Below, one piece after another: positions 23,801 through 32,369 of a DNA stretch of 64,000 nt (position 1 is its first letter; each line of letters starts with the position of its first letter). Under the pieces are notes generated by a model, which did no database searches, was not told where the DNA came from, and saw only the letters and a list, made by a program, of their open reading frames with translations. The DNA lies in the NCBI GenBank assembly GCA_905221615.1, contig CAJNDT010002779.1, forward strand, positions 310,001 to 374,000, read 5' to 3'. A program made the position numbers and the translations under genes. Source of the DNA: Symbiodinium sp. CCMP2592 (taxonomy: Eukaryota; Sar; Dinophyceae; Suessiales; Symbiodiniaceae).

Positions 23801-26800
23801 ACTTAAACCCAAATAACCTACTTGTTTCAGGATTCATACATGGAGATCATACTCAGGAACCCTGAAAAGGGAGGTTTACTTGGGTCCAGGTAGAGCTTAG
23901 GGTTGAGGCTCTGATCTTGAAGCCTTACATAACCCCAAGTAAACCTAAAACCTTAGATTCTCTAATGTAGGAACCTGGCTTCGCAACCCTGGGTCTTTCT
24001 TAGAGTTATCAGAGCTCTTTATGCGGATCCCAACATGCGGTTATAGGGCCAGGGTTTCTTCCTACATCCCTAGAGACCTCTCACGGATCTTTATAGATTC
24101 CATATGGGTGGTTGTCAAAATTAGGGTCCCTTGTTGGGTACCCTGAATATTAGGTGCCGCATTATAATCAGGACCCAAAAGGGACCCGAAAATTGACAAC
24201 CACCCACGTACATCTCTATAGATCCCTGAAGCCCGAAAGCATCACCGAGGAGACACGAAAGGCTTCTACGGGGCGAGCATCCCCCTGGCCTGGGCGCAGG
24301 CAGAGGGAACGGTCCGGTGATTTGAGGTGGTTTTAGGTGTTTGGGGTGTGTATGTTTTGTTGAGGGGGGGTAGGTGTGGGTGTTCGGTCTTTTTGTTTGA
24401 GGGTGTGTGTAGGTTTTAGGGTTGAGGATGTAGGCTGAGTATTTGTAATTGTCCTATGATTGTTGCTGAGCGATTCTAACTTGGGCGCATGCTTCCTTTC
24501 GCAGGTTTCTCAGGCACTTGCGCAACTCATTAACGCCGTTTGTGAAAAAAACCTTATCAAGCCCCTATAAATCAGTATCGAAACCCTGCAAAACCCTTGT
24601 AAGAAGTGGGAAAGGGTTTCCGGCAGACCCAAGATCTTTCAATCGGTCCGTCGAGAGGTCACCAGGCTGGAAGGCTAAACCCTCAAGCTCAAACCCTTAC
24701 AGTAAAAGCCAGAAAGTTGGAATATGATTATCCTAATCCCTTTATGGTAAATTATAGGGTATCCTACCCTGAAACCACATTCCAACTTTCTGGAGTTCCC
24801 TGTATGAAGGTTTGCAGCCTTGAGAGTTTAGGGTTTAAGGGGTTGTAGGGGCTTCCAAAAAAACGGGTGTGTCCCCGGTACTTCGGCTGCTTGTCAAGAA
24901 GCCCCAGACCTTAGGGGCTGAGTAGGTCACCTTTTACCGTTTTGGGGCTTATGTAATCCTACTGTAACTCAATTGGATAACCTTTTTTTGTCGCTAAGGT
25001 ATCCCTAAACCCTAAACACCTACACCCCAAAGAAACAGTAGGCCCTTTAGAGACTTCTGATCTGCTTCAAGGATCCTCGCCGAGACGTGCTCCTGGCCTT
25101 CAAAATGAACGGCGAGCCCATCCCAGCTGATCACGGCGCACCCCTCCGCTGCGCCGCTTGCCAGAGCGTTAAGGGCTCAAAGTTGAGGGACCCCAGAAGG
25201 ACACAAGCATAAGCGTTTTCCTACAGTGGGCTTCATTCTAAGGGTTTAGGTGGGGTCTCCCTATCCTGATGTTTGCTTATGTGCTTTTTTGGGGGCCCTA
25301 CCTTTGCCGGTGCAGGGCTTCAAGGGTCGGTGTTCTGGGTAATGCGTAGGGTTTAGGGTTTAAGTTTAGGGTTATCCAGAGCCTTGGTTTAGGACTTTGT
25401 GTTTATGTTGTACTCCCCACAGCCTAAGCGCCCTAAAGCCCTAAACCCCTACCCCTAAACTCTAGGCCCTGAGCCGTACGCCCTACATAAATTGATAGGC
25501 CCTCAGCCCTAAACCTTATAAGTCCTAAACCCAAAGCCTCATATCATGTATCCTCAAAGCCCTTGAAGCCCTGAGCCATAAGTCATATACCTCAAGCCCC
25601 GTAGCATGTATCCCTAAAGCCCTGAAAGCTTGAAGGTCGTGCCTGGTGTGGCCGGTGCACGCAGCGTGAAGTGGCTTTCCAAGTTGATCGTGGCCGAGGC
25701 TGCCAAGATGGAAGAACGTGGTAGGGTTTAGGGCTTGGGGTTTGTCCGGGTTTAGGGTCCAATTACGGGCTTTGGGTTTGTAGGGTAATGGGGTTTTGGG
25801 ATCCTATGCATACAGAAGCCTGAGTATATTGGCCAGTGCTATATTTCCAGGGTTCCTGTGTAATATAGTATGCTGGTTTTTGTATGATATACCGCAAAAC
25901 CTTTAACTAGTAAGTTAAGGTCCCCACATTATGGGTGTCATTGTGGGGGTGTGACTGCAGACTACAGCTGTAGTTTGGGGTCGAGGGTCCAGGGTACCGT
26001 AGGCGGAATGTACCGTTTGAGTTCCAGGGGGCTTAGGACAAGCCTGACTAGCTAGTCACAGCAAGACTAGTCATGTTCACATGCTACTGATGATAGGTAT
26101 CCTATGTTCTGAGATCAGCAAGATGTGGTGTCCTCAACCGCAACTAGAAGATATGCATCTCACTACCGTAAGCCCTAGAACGCAAAGGCCCCAGATGCTA
26201 AAGCCCCGAAGCCCCTAACTTCTTAGACCCGAAATCATGGCTTAGGATGTGCTAATCTCTGAGCCTGCGCAGACCCCGAAGAACAGCCTGATGCAAGGCC
26301 TGCACTGCAGATCTGAGCCCCCGAACCAGCAACCGCTGGCTTCAGAAGCAAAGCCCCCCTCTTCCTGTCAGTGCTGGTGAGTAGAAGACACAGAAGGCAA
26401 CCTCCATCCTCAGCCGAAAAACATGGAATCTAGCTGGCTTTACAAGAATGTGTACACAAGCGTTGCATAGTGCTCTTTGAAACGTAGACGAGGGGTAGGG
26501 CCCTGTATAGTCCTAAACTACCGCAGTATAAGACCAAAGCCATGAATCCACATGGGAGTTTCCGAAAACGGGGGACCCGAATGTAGTGCCCTAAACAGTA
26601 GGATCCTTATTACAAGGACCCCGAAATAAGGCACACCAAATACCCTACAGAACCTTTAAAAGGAACCTGAACCCTTATAGATCCCTTTAAGGGAGCCCCT
26701 ATGGATCCCTTTAAAGGCACCCCCCCAAATTTTCGGAGACTCCCAGATCTGCCACAGCTGTACTGCAGGAGGAGTCGCAGAGCCATTGGCAGCAGAACCT

Positions 26801-27796
26801 GGTCATCACAATGCCGTGGCTTAGGGTTCCTTTAACGGAGACCTATAGGGGTTTCCAGGGTTCCTTTCAAGGGGACCTATGGGGGTTTATAGGGTTCCTT
26901 TAAAGGGATCTTGTGGGCTTTGGGTTCAGGGGTTTGGGGTTTAGGGTTCAGGGGCTTTTGTGTATAGGTTCAGTGTTTCCGCTGTGCCAAGGCTGTCTTT
27001 CGCTAGGCTAAAGCAAATTGTCCGTTTAGACCGTGTTCTCTAGGTTTACCTAAAGTGTAAATCGAAAGCTCTTCTAATCTGCCAAGAAATCCTGAACCGC
27101 AAAGCCTTCATGACAGCACCCTCAACACCCTAATGCCCTCAATCCCCTGAACTTAGACACCAAAAGCAGCCCCAAAACTCGATTTCCCAGCTCCAAGCTG
27201 TAAGTCCACTCTCTGAATCCCTAAACTTAGAAACTCTAACCTTTTAAGTCGCAAGCCCTGCCCTAAATCCCTAGTTCCCCTCGTACCCCTACGGTTGATG
27301 ATATAAATCCTGCATGACCCATAAGAAGGCGTATACCACAATTCCCATAGTTTAGGGTCCTTAAGGTAATGCAGAATTGATATCATCAACAGTATTACCC
27401 TCAGGAACGACTACAAGGCCTTCTGCTCCTCCATTACTTGGGACACGGCGGACTTCTCCAGCCTTCCCGCTATCCAGGACCTTTGGGGTTTAGGGTTGGT
27501 TTAGTGTTTAGGGTTCAGGGTTTTGTTTTAGGATTTAGGGGACGTTTGGCTATCACAGATAGGCATTTTTGAGGAGGGGCTGTACATTGATAGGTATTCT
27601 GGTCTTGCGCCTACTGGGGGTTAGGATTCGATTTCAGGGCTTAGGTCGAGGAGGTTTGCATGCAGGGGCTTGAAGTTCGGGTCTTGTTATGCTGATGTAG
27701 AGTCGATGACCATGATGATGGTTGCGACAACGCCCATAGTGATGAGGATGATGGTGACGACGATGACGGCGGCCTTCGTCGTCGTCATTACCATGG

Positions 27797-27831
<35 letters not shown>

Positions 27832-30800
27832 GCCATCATCGCCATCATCATCGTTATCATGGTCATCGTCGTTATCGTCGTCTTCGTCATCGCCATGGGT
27901 TTGGCGCTTATTGGGGACAGCTAGGTTCTTGTGCTCACAACCAATATTGTGTTGACATCGGCGATGCCGGGCACATTGATGGTGACAGTTGTGTGCAGTT
28001 ATTGCTGCTTTTGATGAAGATAGTCTCAGTGCTGACAGAGATGCGTGAACCCTAGCTAAACCTCAACCCAAGTCAACCCTAAACCCCAAACCCAAAGCCC
28101 CTAAACCCTCATAGATCCCTGACAGAACCCTTAAAGGAATCCTTAAAGGAACCCTAAGCCCCAGCCCGGACATAAAGTCTGCATTTTTTAGCTTCTCACC
28201 AGGACATGCCCGTGAATTCTGCGATCTCCTGGCCACCGGCCAAGTCTCTTGTGGAGCTGACATCCGATGGCTGCAGCTGGGCTTATACCCTAAACCCCTA
28301 TCCCCCTAACCCTAAACCCCTAGACCCCAAAACCCCTAAAACCCTAAACCCCTAACCCCAAAACCCCAAACCCTAAACCCCGAAACCCCTAAACCCCTAA
28401 CCCCTAAACCCTAAACCGATGGCTGCAGCTGGGCTTAATGTAGGCGCCTGAATAACTAGAATAAGGTTCTGGGGTATCGTATACTTATGATTGTGGGAAG
28501 CGCATAACATTTAAGTGAAGAAGCCCAAATCTTAACTTCCAAGCCCCAAACCAGAAGCCGCCTTCAGACCCCCAAACGCAAACTCTAAGATTGACAAATT
28601 GAGAAGGTCTTGTAGGGTCTACCCAGAGGCTCCATAGTAGTTCTTTTTTGGGATTACCTTATAGGATTCTATATATGAACCCCTAAAAGGAACTACTATG
28701 GAGCCTTAGGGTAGAGTTTAGGATAACTCGCACAAGAAACGCAGACAAAAGCTAAGAAGGCAGACGTGCAAACATGTAATGAGGCCACTATAGGACCCTA
28801 CGTACAACGAGATCAGAATATTGAAAACACATAAAGGGCTCCGTCAAAACCCTTATCAGACCCTGAAACCTGTAAAACCATGTAAACACCCTTCAAAAAT
28901 GTTAAACCTTCTCCTAAACCCTTATGGGTGGTTGTCAAAAATATGGCCCCTTTTTGGGTACCCCCAAATAACAGGTGCCGTACTATATTAGGGACCCAAA
29001 AGGGACCCTCATTTTGACAACCACCCTTATAACTTGTAGGACCCTGATGAATCCCTTCAAGGAGCCATCAAAGGAAGCCCTCAAGGAACCCTTAAAGCCG
29101 TAAAGCAGCCCTTGGCAGCCCCGATACAGTGACCCTGCACCCTGAACCCTAAAACCCGAAAGCCTACATTCCTAAGTTCTAAATCCCAAAGCCCCAAACT
29201 CTAAAACCAAAACCCCTCAACTCTAAAACCCTAAACCCCCAAACCCTAAAACCCTCACGTTAAGACCTGAACCCCATAAACCCCAAAAAACCCCAAACCC
29301 CCAACCCACACACCCTAAACCTTCAAACCCACAGTGAGGCGTTGAGATGAAAGGCTGGGCCTGGAGCGGCGGCGGCCGGGGGATTTCCCGCGTGGAGGTG
29401 TCGGCGGATGGCCACAACTGGACCCTCGGTACTCCTCAGAGAACCCAATACCCCTTCATTGAGGAATATACCTTAAAGAGGCCTTAATATTTTCGATTTA
29501 AGGTATAATCCTTAAGTAAGGGGTATTGGGATTTGGTGGTCTATCTCAGTGGCTCTAAGCTGTAGGGTTTCGGGTATTTCTGTCTCGGTGGCTTTAAGGT
29601 GTAGGAGTTTAGGGTTTAGGAGTTCTATGTTAGTGACTTTAACATTTAGGAGTTTAGGAGTTCAGGGTTTAGGGTCTAGGGTACAGGAGGGTATGGAGGC
29701 ATACCCTTCATACTTCGCCCCCTGATCTTTAAATACCTTGACAGATGTTCCCTGAAAAATTCAAGTACCCTTGTAAATCCCGTATGAGGCCCATTAAGCC
29801 CTTGTATATAATAGAATAACAGATAACAAACCTACATATAGCCCAACTTGCGACACCCCAAACCCCCTAAACCCCAAACTCTGAGCTTTAAAGCGGCCTT
29901 AAACTAAACCTTACACCCTAAACGGTCACATAGACCCTAAACCTAAACCCCTAAACCCTAACCCTCTAAAGCCAATACGGTTCCCAGAGATCCCAATACC
30001 CCTTAAGTAAGGAATATACCTTAAATCTTAATGTTAAGGTCCGTATTATGTAAGGCATATTCCTTAATTAAGGGGTATCAGAATTCCCCAAACCCTAAAC
30101 CCTATAGATCCCCTAAAGGATCCCTTTAAAGGAGCCCTCCTAGGTATTCCTTAATTAAGGGGCCCCTTGGGGATCTCTGGGTTCAGGGATCGCTTACGCA
30201 GGACGGGCGCTGAGCTGTCCCGCCCCCCCGGGCAGTCCCTGACCCGGACCTGGGCCTGGACCCAATGGCAGGCTCGGTGAGGTTGAGGGTTTTAGGGATT
30301 TTAGTGAGGTTTAGGGTTCCTTTAAGGGTACTTTAGAGTTCTATAAGGGCTCCTTTAAGGGGGAGGTAGGACTTTAGGGGTGAAGGGTGAGGTTTAGGGT
30401 TTTAGGGGTTTAGGATTAGGATTTTTAGGGGTTTAGGGGTTTGGGGGTTTACGGTCTTGGGGTTTTTGGGGTTTAGGGTCTAGGGTTTAGAGATTTAGGG
30501 TTTCGGCTTAGCGTTTCGGGATTTTTCCCAGACCCATCAGTAGGGTTTCGGGTTCGGTTGAGGGTTTAATGTTTACGGATTTAAGGCTTCGGCTTGGAGA
30601 TAGCAAGCTGTCGGGTTTGGGCTGCAGGGATGAGCTTTGGGTTGAGGGCTTTGGGCTCCAGGGCCTTGCGGATCACAACTCGAAGGGCTCAAAGGCGACC
30701 ATACAAGGTTTTAATCGAGGCTCAGAAGGGGTTCGCCAAGGGTTTCAGGCCGTTTTAGGGGTTCTTGTGTTTCGGGCGTTTGGGTTTTTCAGTGTTTCAA

Positions 30801-32311
30801 AGCTTTTTCTTGTAGGTTTAGGTGTGTAGGTTGCTAGGGCTTAAGGCAGTTTGAAAGTATAGGCTTGTAGGAATTGGAGGTGAAGGTTCTTTTTGTTTGG
30901 GTCGGTTAAGGCATTAGGGTCCTAGTGACTTAGTGTTGCAATAGTTTAAGCTTCTTTGCTACTTGCATCCTACTGTGGTTGAGTCCAGCTGATGGAACAG
31001 TTTCCTGGACCGAAACCTACCTTCACCAATAAATATATCAGGAAATCACAATCACGAGCCCCGCAATCCCTAACAACTAAATCCACAGGTAGGCTTAAGT
31101 TTAAATAGGCTTGAGGTGAGCTGTATTCGCAACCTTAAACTCCTAAACCGGCAAATGTAGGTTTTAATAAGATTCAGGTGAGCTGTGCCGAGAGTAGCCG
31201 CGGTATCTATACAAGTACATGTGCCAATTGTTTAGGGTCATCTCCTTCTCTGAAAGGTACATTGGTTTCCGTAGGTATATATATGTCCAAGTACCCTAAA
31301 CCCTAAACCCTACACATGTCGAGCTCTGGGTCGTTTGCTCTCGCAGTTTGGTCGTCACCGCGCCTTCTCAGACATGGGATTCTAACTGTCCGCAGGTGGA
31401 AAAAGGCGTTCAAAAAGAATTACACTCACCCCAACACCCACCCCTAAACCCTAAACCTTACAGCTTTGCTTCGTTAGCTGTAGACACCCAGAGAACCCAA
31501 TACCCCTTAATGAGGGATTATACATTAAACCATAATAGTAAGGCCTCTATAATTTAAGGTATATTCCTTAATTGAGGGGTATCAGAATTCCCTAAACCCT
31601 AAACCCTATAGATCCCTTAAAGGATCCCTTTAAAGGAGTTCTAGGTATTCCTTGATTAAGGGGGCCCCTTGGGGTTCTCTGGGCAGGCGAACTTGCCGAT
31701 CCCCGAAGAGCTCCGGAAGCCAGGGAAGGGCGTGAAGCTCATGGTAAAGGCTTGCCTCGCCTTTGGCATTCCTTAAGGCTCCATGTGCACTTTTAGTAGA
31801 TACTTCGGCCTTAAAGTACCTATATAGGGACCCCTTTAAGGCCTAAGTACCTACTATATGGGTACATGGAGCCTTTGGCATTGGGTTTTAGGGGATTTGG
31901 GGGATTTAGGGTTTAGAGTTTATGGGATTTAGGCTTTTGGGTGTAGGGTTTGTGGGATTTAGGCTTTAGGGTTTAGGGTTTATGTGATTTAAGCTTTAGG
32001 GTTTAGGGTGTAGGGGATTTAGGTTTTGAGGGTTCAGGGTTTTTGCAGGCTTTAGGGTTTAGGGTCGGGTTTACGCTTTAGGGTGTAGGGAACTCCTGCA
32101 TGTATGTCTGCTGCCATGTCCCCCACACAACTTGTTGGATGTTCAAAAAGACACACAACCGCATGCCGGCTGTGTACTGGTACATAGTGTCGCCTATCGC
32201 ATGTACATCCAGATGTAGTTAATCTACAACAAGTCGATCGGCCACATCTTTCGCGAGTGTCGTGTAGCGTCTGTGTGCGGCTTGGTGTCCTGATTATGGT
32301 GCTTGTTGCTG

Positions 32312-32369
<58 letters not shown>

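Noticed and set aside
27670..27924. Met/Ile/Val-rich frames resembling a membrane protein
   Set aside because: They are produced by CAT/GAT trinucleotide repeats inside a sulfite oxidase intron.
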